In this document: positions 37,154-46,099 of the stretch, in pieces
Layout: every line of letters starts with the position of its first letter
Position numbering within the stretch: position 1 is the stretch's first letter
From: Acinetobacter baylyi DSM 14961 = CIP 107474
Lineage (GTDB): Bacteria > Pseudomonadota > Gammaproteobacteria > Pseudomonadales > Moraxellaceae
DNA: 64,000 bases
Assembly: GCF_000368685.1 (NCBI RefSeq)
Contig: NZ_KB849623.1
Coordinates: 248,001 to 312,000, forward strand
Direction: 5' to 3'
Made by a program: the position numbers and the translations under genes
Notes under the pieces: model-generated
What the model was told of the DNA's origin: nothing
Seen by the model: only the letters and a program-made list of their open reading frames with translations
Databases searched by the model: none

Positions 37154-38638
37154 CTAATTAAACCATGATTCGCGTGCTTTCATGATCAGTTGACCCGCTT
37201 TCTCTTCACTAAGCCCTTCGATATCAGAAATATCATCAGTAGCCTGATCAGCCAAGTCATCAACTGTCACGACACCACGTGCTGCAAGAGCATATGCCAG
37301 TTCTTGTGTCATTCCTGCCATTGCAAGGAGCTCAACACTTGGTTCCTGAACATTTTCTTGCTGTTTTAATGCATCTGTTAATGCTGCTTCTTTTGCACGA
37401 CTTTGCAATAACTCAACCAGTTCCTGATCAAGTTCGATTTCGTCAAATGTTTCTGGTGGCACATAAGCAATTTCTTCAAGTGAAGTAAAGCCCATTTCAA
37501 CCAGTGCCATTGCGAGATCTTCTTCAATATCCAGACGTGTTACAAACATATCCAGATATTGCTGCGCTTCATTTTGCTGACGAGCACGATACTCTTCTTC
37601 AAGCATCATGTCGAGTTTATAGCCAGTTAATTCTGAAGCAAGACGAACATTTTGACCTTGTGATCCAATAGCGCGAGCTAGCTGATCATTGGTAGCAAAA
37701 ATAATGTCAGCACTGCGTGTATCTTCATCAAGTACAATTCCCGACACATCCGCAGGTTCAAGTGCGCTTGCGATATACTGTGCTGGATCATCTGACCACA
37801 CCACCACATCAATACGCTCACCATTGAGTTCTTGCTGAACTGCTTGAATACGTGTACCACGCATACCAATACACGCACCGACTGGATCGATACGATGATC
37901 GTTGGTTTTCACCGCAATTTTGGCACGCACACCTGGTTGACGCGCAGCAGCCTTGATCTCAATGATTTCTTCAGAAATTTCTGGAATTTCTTTCTTCATC
38001 AATGCCATTAACATTTCAGGACGCGCGCGCGACAATAACAATTGCGCACCACGACCTTCACGATTGACACTGTATAAAATTGCATTCATACGTTGTTTTG
38101 GACGCAAAATTTCTTTTGCAATCATCTCTTCACGTGCCAGATACGCTTCCGCATTGTCACCAAGATCAATGATGAAACCATCTTTGGTTTGCTTTTTCAC
38201 TTCACCGTAAATCAGCTCACCCACTTTTGATTCGTAAGCATCGGCAATTAATGCGCGTTCTGCTTCACGAATTTTCTGTACAATCACTTGCTTGGCAATT
38301 TGTGCTGCAATACGACCAAATTCGATCGACTCTACTTCAAGCTCACGCACATCACCAATTGACCATTTTGATGCATCAACATCAGAAATCGCGTCTTGGC
38401 ATGCTGGCATTTCATGATCTTCATCCGCAACAAGTGTCCACTGACGGAACGTGCGGTAATCACCTGTTTTGCGGTCAATTTCTACACGTAATTGTGCTTC
38501 TTCTGCATTTGTGCCTTCGTAGAATTTTTTCTTCGTTGCCGCAACAAGAGCTTGTTCCAGCGCTTCGAAGATCGCTTCACGACTAACACCTTTTTCATTA
38601 CTAACCGTTTCTACAACGGTAAGAATTTCACGGCTCAT
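37154..38638 (-). CDS. nusA: Transcription elongation/termination factor NusA
   Basis: Binds RNA polymerase and modulates pausing, termination and antitermination. The 494-aa product has the N-terminal polymerase-binding domain (MSREILTVVETVSNEKGVSREAIFEALEQALVAATKK), an S1 domain, two KH domains (GACIGMRGTRIQAVQQELNGERIDVV and AIGSQGQNVRLASELTGYKLDM), and two C-terminal acidic repeats (MGFTSLEEIAYVP; AARGVVTVDDLADQ). This is the full E. coli-type architecture. Confidence 0.97.
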   Translation of the reverse strand: MSREILTVVETVSNEKGVSREAIFEALEQALVAATKKKFYEGTNAEEAQLRVEIDRKTGDYRTFRQWTLVADEDHEMPACQDAISDVDASKWSIGDVRELEVESIEFGRIAAQIAKQVIVQKIREAERALIADAYESKVGELIYGEVKKQTKDGFIIDLGDNAEAYLAREEMIAKEILRPKQRMNAILYSVNREGRGAQLLLSRARPEMLMALMKKEIPEISEEIIEIKAAARQPGVRAKIAVKTNDHRIDPVGACIGMRGTRIQAVQQELNGERIDVVVWSDDPAQYIASALEPADVSGIVLDEDTRSADIIFATNDQLARAIGSQGQNVRLASELTGYKLDMMLEEEYRARQQNEAQQYLDMFVTRLDIEEDLAMALVEMGFTSLEEIAYVPPETFDEIELDQELVELLQSRAKEAALTDALKQQENVQEPSVELLAMAGMTQELAYALAARGVVTVDDLADQATDDISDIEGLSEEKAGQLIMKARESWFN

Positions 38639-38673
38639 AAGTCACCTACAGATTCTTATTAATTTAAATGAAT

Positions 38674-39198
38674 TTAGTCCTGATAGATCAAATTTGCTTT
38701 GTCGATATTATGACTATCAATCTCAAGCACATGCTTACCGTCCACTTCTACTTGAATCATTTCATTTTCAAGATCTACGAGCAACAGTTTTGCTTGGAAC
38801 TTACGACGATTTTCGACAGCGCTAATTAATCTCAGAGCGACTTGTTGTCCGATATATGCAGACATTTGTTCAAGCTGGAAAAATGGTCGATCCCAACCTG
38901 GCGATGAAACTTCAAGTGCATACTCACCTGAAATCGGATCATGAACGTCCAAGATGGCACCCACTTGCTGGGTGACACGAACACAGTCCTGAACGCCAAT
39001 ACCACGTCCGAGCTCAGTTTCCCCGTCTTCATTTAAAACAGGTTCAGCAGTCTCATCTACGGGCTTGTCAATAAAAATACGCAATAATGAGCGCTTGCCT
39101 TGTGGAATAAATTCAATTCCCCAAAGATTCACGTCACAGGCTTGCACTGCAGGAGCGATTAGATCATGGAGTGCTTGGGTTTTGTTTGATAACTTCAT
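38674..39198 (-). CDS. rimP: Ribosome maturation factor RimP
   Basis: Assembly factor for the 30S subunit, first gene of the nusA-infB operon. The 174-aa protein has [60 protein letters not shown] and a C-terminal SH3-like part. Compared with E. coli there is an acidic insertion ([16 protein letters not shown], about residues 50-65). A promoter and a 5'-terminal hairpin lie immediately upstream. Confidence 0.95.
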   Translation of the reverse strand: MKLSNKTQALHDLIAPAVQACDVNLWGIEFIPQGKRSLLRIFIDKPVDETAEPVLNEDGETELGRGIGVQDCVRVTQQVGAILDVHDPISGEYALEVSSPGWDRPFFQLEQMSAYIGQQVALRLISAVENRRKFQAKLLLVDLENEMIQVEVDGKHVLEIDSHNIDKANLIYQD

Positions 39199-39223
39199 TT
39201 ACTCTCGTCATTTTGTGCGATTC

Positions 39224-39243
39224 AATCGGTCTTTAGACCGATT
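39224..39243 (-). promoter_or_regulatory. Hairpin at the predicted 5' end of the rimP operon mRNA
   Basis: Nine-base arms AATCGGTCT and AGACCGATT are separated by only two bases. The element sits directly after the predicted transcription start of the promoter at 39251-39279 and about 25 nt before the rimP ATG. It would form a 5'-terminal stem that could protect the mRNA or bind a regulator. The structure is seen; the role is inferred. Confidence 0.6.
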
Positions 39244-39250
39244 CAGACTT

Positions 39251-39279
39251 ACTATAGTGAAGCATGACTATTTGACCAA
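39251..39279 (-). promoter_or_regulatory. Sigma-70 promoter for rimP-nusA-infB-rbfA
   Basis: On the minus strand: -35 TTGGTC (39279-39274), 17-bp spacer, -10 TATAGT (39256-39251). Transcription would start near 39244, about 46 nt upstream of the rimP ATG. It lies downstream of the tRNA terminator, giving the operon its own promoter. Confidence 0.7.
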
Positions 39280-39305
39280 TTGATGTCGACACTACACGAT
39301 AGCCA

Positions 39306-39329
39306 ATAAAAAAGGGCGTTAATCGCCCC
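39306..39329 (-). terminator. Terminator downstream of the initiator tRNA genes
   Basis: On the minus strand the stem GGGCG-ATTAA-CGCCC is followed by TTTTTTATT. It would end the tRNA transcript before the rimP promoter, so the tRNA genes and rimP are separate units, unlike the metY-rimP read-through of E. coli. Confidence 0.8.
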
Positions 39330-39333
39330 TATA

Positions 39334-39367
39334 TTTTGCACAGCAACCTAAAATCCACTGTGCAAAA
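39334..39367 (-). repeat. Extra hairpin between tRNA-fMet and its terminator
   Basis: Perfect 10-base arms TTTTGCACAG (39334-39343) and CTGTGCAAAA (39358-39367) enclose a 14-nt loop. The element lies in the 3' trailer of the tRNA precursor, 33 nt past the CCA end. It may be a processing or stability element, or a small RNA with the following terminator. Confidence 0.5.
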
Positions 39368-39400
39368 AGGCCCACCTATCTGTGAGCCCTCTTAGAAACT

Positions 39401-39477
<77 letters not shown>

Positions 39478-39564
39478 TCAACGTGCAAATATTATATACA
39501 TTCATTGAAAAAAGTCAATCTTTCAACCAATGCTCCAATCTGATTTTGCAACTCAAATTGAAAA

Positions 39565-39641
<77 letters not shown>

Positions 39642-39740
39642 TCGACACACACTTCGTGTGGCAAAAAGTTTGCACCAAGATTTTTAACATCTTAGCCTGC
39701 TGTGTGTCTCACAAACAGTGCAACTTTTCTGGTGAAGCGA

Positions 39741-39769
39741 ACTATAGAGAGTTAAGCCCACCCTGTCAA
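39741..39769 (-). promoter_or_regulatory. Sigma-70 promoter for the initiator tRNA pair
   Basis: On the minus strand: a perfect -35 TTGACA (39769-39764), 17-bp spacer, -10 TATAGT (39746-39741). Transcription would start near 39734, giving a leader of about 93 nt before the first tRNA. The near-consensus strength suits a stable-RNA promoter. DNA from 39770 to 40030 shows no gene. Confidence 0.8.
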
Positions 39770-40030
39770 CCAATGATTCTGATTATTCAGCTTCATACCT
39801 ACTGAACGTCCAATTAACGAACAATACCGCGCAATTTACACCCAAAATCGCGACCTTTCATCCAGTAAACGAAACTTTTCTTGGCGTTGACGTTGTTTGG
39901 AGCTATTTCGAGCTTTGATCTATTTTGATGAGCAACACATCAGACCAAGTTACACATTGTTGAACGATGCATCATCACTTGATCAACATTTAACCAGAAA
40001 TTAAAGTCATATTTTTAATTCGCACAAACA

Positions 40031-40062
40031 AAAAAAGGCATCTTATGAAAGATACCTTTTTT
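40031..40062 (-). terminator. Terminator after tRNA-Leu
   Basis: On the minus strand the arms AAAAAAGGTATCTT and AAGATGCCTTTTTT pair fully, with one G-U, around a 4-nt loop and end in a T-run. It ends the tpiA-secG-tRNA-Leu transcription unit. Confidence 0.85.
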
Positions 40063-40110
40063 AATCTCTGGATGATCGCATTCAATGCGCTTCCATCAAC
40101 TGCTGCATAC

Positions 40111-40140
40111 ACCAATAATTGAATTGCTTGAATTATTGGT
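40111..40140 (-). repeat. Inverted repeat overlapping the 3' CCA end of tRNA-Leu
   Basis: Ten-base arms ACCAATAATT (40111-40120) and AATTATTGGT (40131-40140) around a 10-nt loop. On the minus strand the tRNA's own 3' ACCA is the first four bases of the stem, so in the precursor the CCA end would be base-paired to its trailer. It may affect 3' processing. Confidence 0.6.
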
Positions 40141-40221
40141 GCGGAAGGGGGGACTTGAACCCCCACGCCCGAAAGCACTACCACCTCAAGGTAGCGTGTC
40201 TACCAATTCCACCACCACCGC
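40137..40221 (-). tRNA. tRNA-Leu (GAG)
   Basis: An 85-nt class II tRNA on the minus strand, starting GCGGTGGTGG and ending with encoded CCA. The anticodon stem CTACC/GGTAG holds the loop TTGAGGT, giving anticodon GAG. The variable arm is long, as expected for Leu. It lies 56 bp downstream of secG, the common secG-tRNA-Leu arrangement. Confidence 0.95.
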
Positions 40222-40277
40222 AGCTTGTGGCAGGAATTCTAGTCGCTTCCTACACAAAAATAAAGAGCAATTTTAAA

Positions 40278-40607
40278 TTATTGACTCGACTTAGGTGCAT
40301 TTGGTGAAGTTTCAGGCGTTGATGCAGGAGCTGAGTTCGTTGTTTGTACAGATTTTAGGCTATAAGCATCTGTGGTTTGTTTTTTTGCAAAGACTGCCAA
40401 ACTCAAACTGGTCACAAAAAACAATGCGGTTAAGACTGCGGTGACACGGGTCAGGAAGTTGCCTGAACCTGAAGCACCAAATACAGTTGCAGCACCGCCA
40501 CCACCAAAAGATGCACCGGCATCAGCACCTTTACCGTGTTGAATCAACACGAGACCAATAATTAGTACAGCCAAAATGATATGTACAACCAATACAAACG
40601 TATGCAT
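40278..40607 (-). CDS. secG: Preprotein translocase subunit SecG
   Basis: A small inner-membrane subunit of SecYEG. The 109-aa protein has two helices: HTFVLVVHIILAVLIIGLVLIQHGKGADAGASFGGGGAATVFGASGSGNFLTRVTAVLTALFFVTSLSLAVFA, with the Gly-rich loop typical of SecG. The Thr/Ser/Pro-rich C-terminus is variable in the family. It lies 9 bp after tpiA and before tRNA-Leu, the conserved gamma-proteobacterial order. Confidence 0.95.
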   Translation of the reverse strand: MHTFVLVVHIILAVLIIGLVLIQHGKGADAGASFGGGGAATVFGASGSGNFLTRVTAVLTALFFVTSLSLAVFAKKQTTDAYSLKSVQTTNSAPASTPETSPNAPKSSQ

Positions 40608-40616
40608 GCTGAACTC

Positions 40617-41414
40617 CTATTGTTGCGTTTGGGCAAATGCTTGAGCAATTTTATAAAATGACTCAGCATTGAGTGATGCTCCGCCAACCAATGCCCCATT
40701 AATATCTGGACAAGCCGCCAACTCTACCGCATTTTCTGGCTTGACACTACCACCATAAAGTAATGCAATTTGAGAGCCTGCTGGGGTAATCTGACATAAA
40801 CCTTCACGAATTTTGGCATGAATGGCTTGCGCATCTTCTGGTGATGCAGTACGGCCTGTACCGATGGCCCAGATCGGTTCATAAGCAATGACGATTTGAT
40901 GCTGCCACTGCTCGGCACTCACTACAGGTGCAATATCACAGATTTGCTGCAACACAATCTGCTCAGCCAAACCTTGTTCACGCTGTTCAAGACTTTCACC
41001 TACACAATAAATGACTGTCATTCCTGCATTTAAGGCATGGCTTAGTTTTGCTTTTAAAATTTCAACATGATCACCAAGTAAGTCACGACGCTCAGAATGT
41101 CCAATCAGGACATATCGAATTTGGCTATCTGTCAGCAATTCGGCACTTATTTCACCTGTATAAGCACCTGTACCAGCAAAACGAGAAACATCTTGCGCAA
41201 CCGTCGCAACTTGACGGTTTGCCGTTGCCAGTTCGCTTTGAATTGTTGTCAATGCGATGGCTATAGGTGCAACACCCACATGACAATACTGCTCAGAAAT
41301 AGGTTGCTGCTTTAATAAATCTTTAAATTGTTGTACAAGTTGAATGGCATCAGATTGTTTAGGATTCATTTTCCAATTGCCGACAACCCAAGGAATAATA
41401 GTCGAGCCCGACAT
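40617..41414 (-). CDS. tpiA: Triosephosphate isomerase
   Basis: Interconverts dihydroxyacetone phosphate and glyceraldehyde 3-phosphate. The 265-aa TIM-barrel protein has NWKMN with the catalytic Lys, GHSERR with the catalytic His, [13 protein letters not shown] with the catalytic Glu, and the phosphate-binding [10 protein letters not shown] and GALVGGASL. It is the first gene of tpiA-secG-tRNA-Leu. Confidence 0.97.
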   Translation of the reverse strand: MSGSTIIPWVVGNWKMNPKQSDAIQLVQQFKDLLKQQPISEQYCHVGVAPIAIALTTIQSELATANRQVATVAQDVSRFAGTGAYTGEISAELLTDSQIRYVLIGHSERRDLLGDHVEILKAKLSHALNAGMTVIYCVGESLEQREQGLAEQIVLQQICDIAPVVSAEQWQHQIVIAYEPIWAIGTGRTASPEDAQAIHAKIREGLCQITPAGSQIALLYGGSVKPENAVELAACPDINGALVGGASLNAESFYKIAQAFAQTQQ

Positions 41415-41678
41415 ATTGCTAACCTTTCATCGAAAATGCAGCACATTCTACACGGGTTTTTGGCAAAATTAGAACGTTTTCTTTTCACACCCTTCTTATT
41501 CACCGAAGTGAATTTATGACTAAATTGATATTTATTACAGTTCATCTCTGCACGTCAAGTAACAAATTAACCTCTCCGATGTATCGAAAGTCATGTCGCA
41601 AGGGTAGAATTTTTCCATAAGCCCCGTATAATTTTCTATATACAAATTATAATGATATCAGAATCACAAGGCGGTCTA

Positions 41679-43391
41679 ATGTCAGCATTTACAACACCAC
41701 CTAAGTTTTCGGGGTTTATTCGGCGTTTAGTCGAAGAAGGCTATGTGAATGCACAAAATATGCAGCAGGCTTTGGAAAAAGCAAAAAAATTTAAACAAGA
41801 TATTGTGCCCTACTTGATTGATAATTTTTCAATCTCTCCACTCACCATTGCAGAAATCATTTCTTTAGAGTTTGGAGAACCATTACTTGATCTGGGTGTT
41901 TTTGATCCCGCTTTATTTTTAAAAGATAAAATTGATGAAAAACTGATCCAGAAATATCGAATCATGCCATTGGTGCATCGCGGGCATGTGTTGTATGTCG
42001 CAACCAGTAATCCAACCAACATTGAGGCAATGGATGCGATTCGATTTAATAGCAAGCTCAAAGTTGAACCAATTATTGTTGAACATGACAAATTAGAGCG
42101 ATTGCTTTCAGAACATTTTGTTGAGGAAACTCATTTTAATTTTGATACAGAAGAGCTTGATCTGGATGTTGAAGTCGATCCACATACAACGGATGACGAC
42201 GATGAGGATGACAAACTTAAAGACGAAGCACCTATTGTTAAATACATTAATAAGTTACTGATTGATGCGATACGCATGAGTGCTTCGGATTTACACTTTG
42301 AGCCCTATGAGAAAAGCTATCGGGTCCGTTATCGGGTAGATGGTGTACTGCGGTTGATTGCAACACCTCCCCTGCAACTGGCAACACGACTGGCCTCACG
42401 TTTGAAAGTCATGTCACAAATGGATATTTCGGAAAAACGTGTTCCGCAAGATGGCCGTATTAAACTCAAAATGTCTAAAAGTAAAACCATTGATTTTCGG
42501 GTCAATTCTTTGCCGACATTATTTGGGGAAAAAATTGTTCTTCGGATTCTTGATCCAGCCAGTGCCATGCTCGGTATTGATGCACTCGGTTATGAACCCG
42601 AGCAAAAAGCACTATTTATGGAGGCTTTAAACAAACCGCAAGGGATGCTTCTAATTACGGGACCAACGGGTTCAGGTAAAACCGTATCTTTATATACAGG
42701 CTTAAATATACTCAATACCGAACATGCCAATATTTCCACAGCAGAAGATCCAGTAGAAATCAATCTCGAAGGCGTCAATCAGGTCAATGTCAATCCAAAG
42801 GTTGGACTGACATTTGCTGCTGCATTAAGATCCTTTTTACGTCAGGATCCTGATATTATTATGGTCGGGGAAATACGTGATCTGGAAACCGCTGAGATCG
42901 CCATTAAAGCAGCTCAAACAGGTCATTTGGTCATGTCGACGTTGCATACCAATAATGCAGCAGAAACACTGACTCGACTCAGAAATATGGGCGTTGCTTC
43001 TTTTAATATTGCAACCTCAGTGAATCTGGTGATCGCACAACGTCTTGCTAGGCGTTTATGCAGCCAGTGCAAACGACCGATTCAGGTTCCAGAGCGAAGT
43101 TTGCTGGAAATGGGCTTTACGCCAGAAGATTTAGCTCAACCAGAATTTCAGATTTTTGAGCCTGTAGGGTGTCATGACTGTCGCGAAGGCTATAAAGGCC
43201 GTGTGGGGATTTACGAAGTCATGAAAATTACACCAGAAATATCAAAAATTATTATGGAAGATGGTAATGCGCTAGAAATTGCCGCAACAGCCGAAACATT
43301 GGGGTTCAATAATTTACGTCGGTCGGGTCTGAAAAAAGTGATGCAGGGGGTCACCTCGTTACAGGAAATTAATCGTGTAACCAGTGAATAA
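41679..43391 (+). CDS. pilB: Type IV pilus extension ATPase PilB
   Basis: Cytoplasmic motor that drives pilus assembly, needed for twitching and DNA uptake. ATG 41679 with AAGGCGG just upstream is chosen over an earlier ATG at 41652, giving 570 aa, the usual length. Features: N-terminal MshEN-like domain, a Walker A GPTGSGKTVSLY, Asp box, Walker B EIRDLETAEIAIKAAQTGHLVMSTLHTN with the His box, and a zinc-binding CSQCKRP...CHDC set near the C-terminus. It begins the run pilB-pilC-pilD-coaE. Confidence 0.96.
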   Translation: MSAFTTPPKFSGFIRRLVEEGYVNAQNMQQALEKAKKFKQDIVPYLIDNFSISPLTIAEIISLEFGEPLLDLGVFDPALFLKDKIDEKLIQKYRIMPLVHRGHVLYVATSNPTNIEAMDAIRFNSKLKVEPIIVEHDKLERLLSEHFVEETHFNFDTEELDLDVEVDPHTTDDDDEDDKLKDEAPIVKYINKLLIDAIRMSASDLHFEPYEKSYRVRYRVDGVLRLIATPPLQLATRLASRLKVMSQMDISEKRVPQDGRIKLKMSKSKTIDFRVNSLPTLFGEKIVLRILDPASAMLGIDALGYEPEQKALFMEALNKPQGMLLITGPTGSGKTVSLYTGLNILNTEHANISTAEDPVEINLEGVNQVNVNPKVGLTFAAALRSFLRQDPDIIMVGEIRDLETAEIAIKAAQTGHLVMSTLHTNNAAETLTRLRNMGVASFNIATSVNLVIAQRLARRLCSQCKRPIQVPERSLLEMGFTPEDLAQPEFQIFEPVGCHDCREGYKGRVGIYEVMKITPEISKIIMEDGNALEIAATAETLGFNNLRRSGLKKVMQGVTSLQEINRVTSE

Positions 43392-43419
43392 TGCAAAGTC
43401 TCAAAATAAGGATAACCAA

Positions 43420-44646
43420 ATGGCAGCAAAAAAAACGCAAGTAATGCCAGTATTTGCTTATGAAGGTGTCGACCGTAAAGGCATCAAGTTAAAAGGGGAA
43501 TTACCTGCACGCAATATGGCATTGGCCAAAGTCACTTTGCGAAAACAAGGCATTACGATTCGCACCATACGTGAAAAACGTAAAAATATTTTTGAAGGTT
43601 TACTTAAAAAGAAAGTCAAACCACTCGATATTGCCATTTTTACTCGTCAACTTGCCACCATGATGAAGGCAGGTGTTCCATTGGTACAAGCATTTGAAAT
43701 TGTAGCAGAAGGGTTAGAAAACCCAGCCATGCGCGATGTAGTGCTTGGCTTAAAAAATGAAGTTGAAGGCGGCAATACCTTTGCTGGTGCTTTACGCAAG
43801 TATCCCCAGTATTTTGATAACTTATTCTGTTCCCTCATTGAATCAGGGGAGCAGTCGGGTTCTCTTGAAATTATGCTAGACCGTGTGGCCGTCTATAAAG
43901 AAAAAAGTGAAGTTCTTAAGCAAAAAATTAAAAAAGCCATGAAATATCCTGCCACCGTCATTGTAGTTGCGATTGTGGTAACCATTATTTTGATGGTAAA
44001 GGTTGTCCCTGTATTTAAAGACTTATTTACATCATTTGGTGCAGATTTACCTGCTTTTACGCAACTGGTGGTCAATATGTCAAACTGGATGCAAGATTAC
44101 TGGTTTATTTTAATTCTGGTGATTGGGGCTGCAATTGCAGGTTTCCTGGAAGCTAGAAAACGCAGTAAACGCTTTCGCGATCAACTTGATCGTTTGGTTC
44201 TCCGATTGCCCATTGTTGGTGATCTGGTCTACAAGGCAATCATTGCCCGATACAGTCGCACTTTGGCCACAACTTTTGCTGCAGGTGTACCACTCATTGA
44301 TGCGCTGGCCTCTACCGCAGGTGCCACGAATAATACTGTTTATGAACAGGCAGTGCTTAAAATCCGAGAAGATGTATCAACTGGACAACAACTTAACTTC
44401 GCTATGCGCGTATCCAATCGTTTTCCAACCATGGCTATCCAAATGGTAGCGATTGGTGAAGAATCTGGAGCACTCGATGAAATGCTGGATAAAGTCGCAA
44501 ATTATTATGAAAGTGAAGTCGATCATGCGGTCGATGGCCTTACCTCCATGATGGAACCGCTGATTATGGCGATTTTGGGCATTTTAGTCGGTGGACTGGT
44601 TATTGCAATGTATCTTCCAATTTTCCAAATGGGCTCTGTGGTTTAA
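43420..44646 (+). CDS. pilC: Type IV pilus inner-membrane platform protein PilC
   Basis: Polytopic platform protein that couples PilB to pilin polymerisation. The start at 43420 with AAGGAT upstream gives 408 aa; a GTG at 43384 overlapping pilB is less likely. It contains two T2SSF domains: FTRQLATMMKAGVPLVQAFEIVAEG...LIESGEQSGSLE, and the repeat YSRTLATTFAAGVPLIDALASTAG...AIGEESGALDEML. Three hydrophobic helices are present. It overlaps pilD by one base. Confidence 0.96.
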   Translation: MAAKKTQVMPVFAYEGVDRKGIKLKGELPARNMALAKVTLRKQGITIRTIREKRKNIFEGLLKKKVKPLDIAIFTRQLATMMKAGVPLVQAFEIVAEGLENPAMRDVVLGLKNEVEGGNTFAGALRKYPQYFDNLFCSLIESGEQSGSLEIMLDRVAVYKEKSEVLKQKIKKAMKYPATVIVVAIVVTIILMVKVVPVFKDLFTSFGADLPAFTQLVVNMSNWMQDYWFILILVIGAAIAGFLEARKRSKRFRDQLDRLVLRLPIVGDLVYKAIIARYSRTLATTFAAGVPLIDALASTAGATNNTVYEQAVLKIREDVSTGQQLNFAMRVSNRFPTMAIQMVAIGEESGALDEMLDKVANYYESEVDHAVDGLTSMMEPLIMAILGILVGGLVIAMYLPIFQMGSVV

Positions 44647-45506
44647 TGTCTGACTTCATTCGTTATTTTTCTGAAAATTTAACTGCTTTATATTGTCTTG
44701 TAGGTATTTTAAGTCTATGTATAGGAAGCTTTCTCAATGTTGTGATTTTTCGCACACCCAAAATGATGGAACAAGAATGGAAACAAGAATGTCAGATGAT
44801 ATTACATCCAGATCAGCCACTCATCGAAAGTGAAAAGTTAACGCTCAGTTACCCTGCTTCAACTTGTCCACACTGTCATACTCCTATCCGCTGGTATCAA
44901 AATATTCCATTAATCAGTTGGTTATTTCTACGTGGTAAATGTCAGTCATGCAAAGCTTCCATCAGTAGTCGTTATCCGCTGGTTGAGTTACTGACCATGC
45001 TTTGTTCGCTGCTGGTGGTTGTGGTATTTGGTGCGACACTACACATGCTTTTCGGTTTAGTGCTGACCTGGATATTGATTGCGCTGACCTTTATTGACTT
45101 TGATACCCAGCTTCTACCTGATCGTTTTACCCTGACACTTGCAGGATTAGGGTTAGCTGTAAATAGCTTCACAATCTATGTTTCCCCCACTCAAGCGATT
45201 TGGGGTTATATTGTGGGCTTCCTTTGCCTCTGGATTGTGTATTACATTTTTAAGCTGATTACCAAAAAAGAAGGCATGGGCTATGGCGATTTTAAATTAC
45301 TCGCGGCTCTAGGAGCATGGATGGGACCCATGATGCTGCCATTGATCGTGCTCTTGTCATCCTGCGTCGGCGCCATTATTGGTATCATTTTGCTACGTAA
45401 GCGTCAGGAAAATCAGCCTTTTGCATTTGGTCCCTATATCGCGATTGCAGGTTGGATTGCATTTTTGTGGGGCGATCAGATTATGAAAGTCTACCTGGGA
45501 GGCTAA
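44646..45506 (+). CDS. pilD: Prepilin leader peptidase / N-methyltransferase PilD
   Basis: Aspartyl protease in the inner membrane that trims and methylates type IV prepilins and type II pseudopilins. The 286-aa protein has the Cys tetrad CPHCHTPIRWYQNIPLISWLFLRGKCQSC, catalytic Asp residues in FIDFDTQLLPDRFTL and GMGYGDFKLLAALGAWMG, and eight or so membrane segments. The TAATG overlap with pilC and 5-bp gap to coaE repeat the Pseudomonas order pilB-pilC-pilD-coaE. Confidence 0.96.
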   Translation: MSDFIRYFSENLTALYCLVGILSLCIGSFLNVVIFRTPKMMEQEWKQECQMILHPDQPLIESEKLTLSYPASTCPHCHTPIRWYQNIPLISWLFLRGKCQSCKASISSRYPLVELLTMLCSLLVVVVFGATLHMLFGLVLTWILIALTFIDFDTQLLPDRFTLTLAGLGLAVNSFTIYVSPTQAIWGYIVGFLCLWIVYYIFKLITKKEGMGYGDFKLLAALGAWMGPMMLPLIVLLSSCVGAIIGIILLRKRQENQPFAFGPYIAIAGWIAFLWGDQIMKVYLGG

Positions 45507-45511
45507 GGATC

Positions 45512-46099
45512 ATGTTTATTGTGGGCCTGACCGGTGGGATTGGTAGCGGTAAATCTGCTGCAAGCCAATGGTTTGAAAAGCAAGGCATACAGGTAGTAGA
45601 TGCCGACATTGTGGCGCGTGAAGTGGTCGATGTCGGGCAACCTGCACTCAAAGAGATTGCTACAGCGTTTGGTGACTGGGTGTTACAAGCAGATGGAAGT
45701 CTGAATCGCCGCGCATTAAGAGAGCATATTTTTCAGTCACCAGAATCACGGCATACGCTTGAAGCTATTACCCATCCCATCATTCGAAAGTCTATTATTG
45801 AACAACTCAATGCTGCCACAAGCCCGTATGTCATTCTGGTTTCTCCACTCTTATTTGAAACTAATCAGCACGAACTGACAGATCGCAACTTACTGATTGA
45901 TGCTAGTGAAGAAATTCAAATTGCACGTGCCAGCCAACGAGATGGTCAATCCATCCAGCAGATTCAAAAGATTATTGCGGCACAAATGCCAAGAGCTGAA
46001 AAACAACAACGTGCCGATGATATCGTCCTCAATGATGGGCATTTGAAACATCTTTATCAGCAACTTATAGCTTTACATGAAAACTATCTGAATCACTAA
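45512..46099 (+). CDS. coaE: Dephospho-CoA kinase
   Basis: Last step of coenzyme A synthesis, phosphorylating dephospho-CoA. The start at 45512 (MFIVGLTGGIGSGKSAAS) places the P-loop at the N-terminus as in all CoaE; a longer in-frame reading overlaps pilD and is rejected. The 195-aa product has DADIVAREVV, HPIIRKSI and SPLLFETNQHEL. Its last four bases overlap the 3' end of the convergent EamA gene, with no terminator between. Confidence 0.95.
   Translation: MFIVGLTGGIGSGKSAASQWFEKQGIQVVDADIVAREVVDVGQPALKEIATAFGDWVLQADGSLNRRALREHIFQSPESRHTLEAITHPIIRKSIIEQLNAATSPYVILVSPLLFETNQHELTDRNLLIDASEEIQIARASQRDGQSIQQIQKIIAAQMPRAEKQQRADDIVLNDGHLKHLYQQLIALHENYLNH

Noticed and set aside
39334..39367. Calling the 10-bp hairpin near tRNA-fMet a second terminator
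   Set aside because: The minus-strand stem is followed by AAAATATAGG rather than a T-run, so it does not fit an intrinsic terminator.
45452..45511. N-terminal extension of CoaE overlapping pilD
   Set aside because: The P-loop must be close to the N-terminus; ATG 45512 has a good RBS and gives the normal length.
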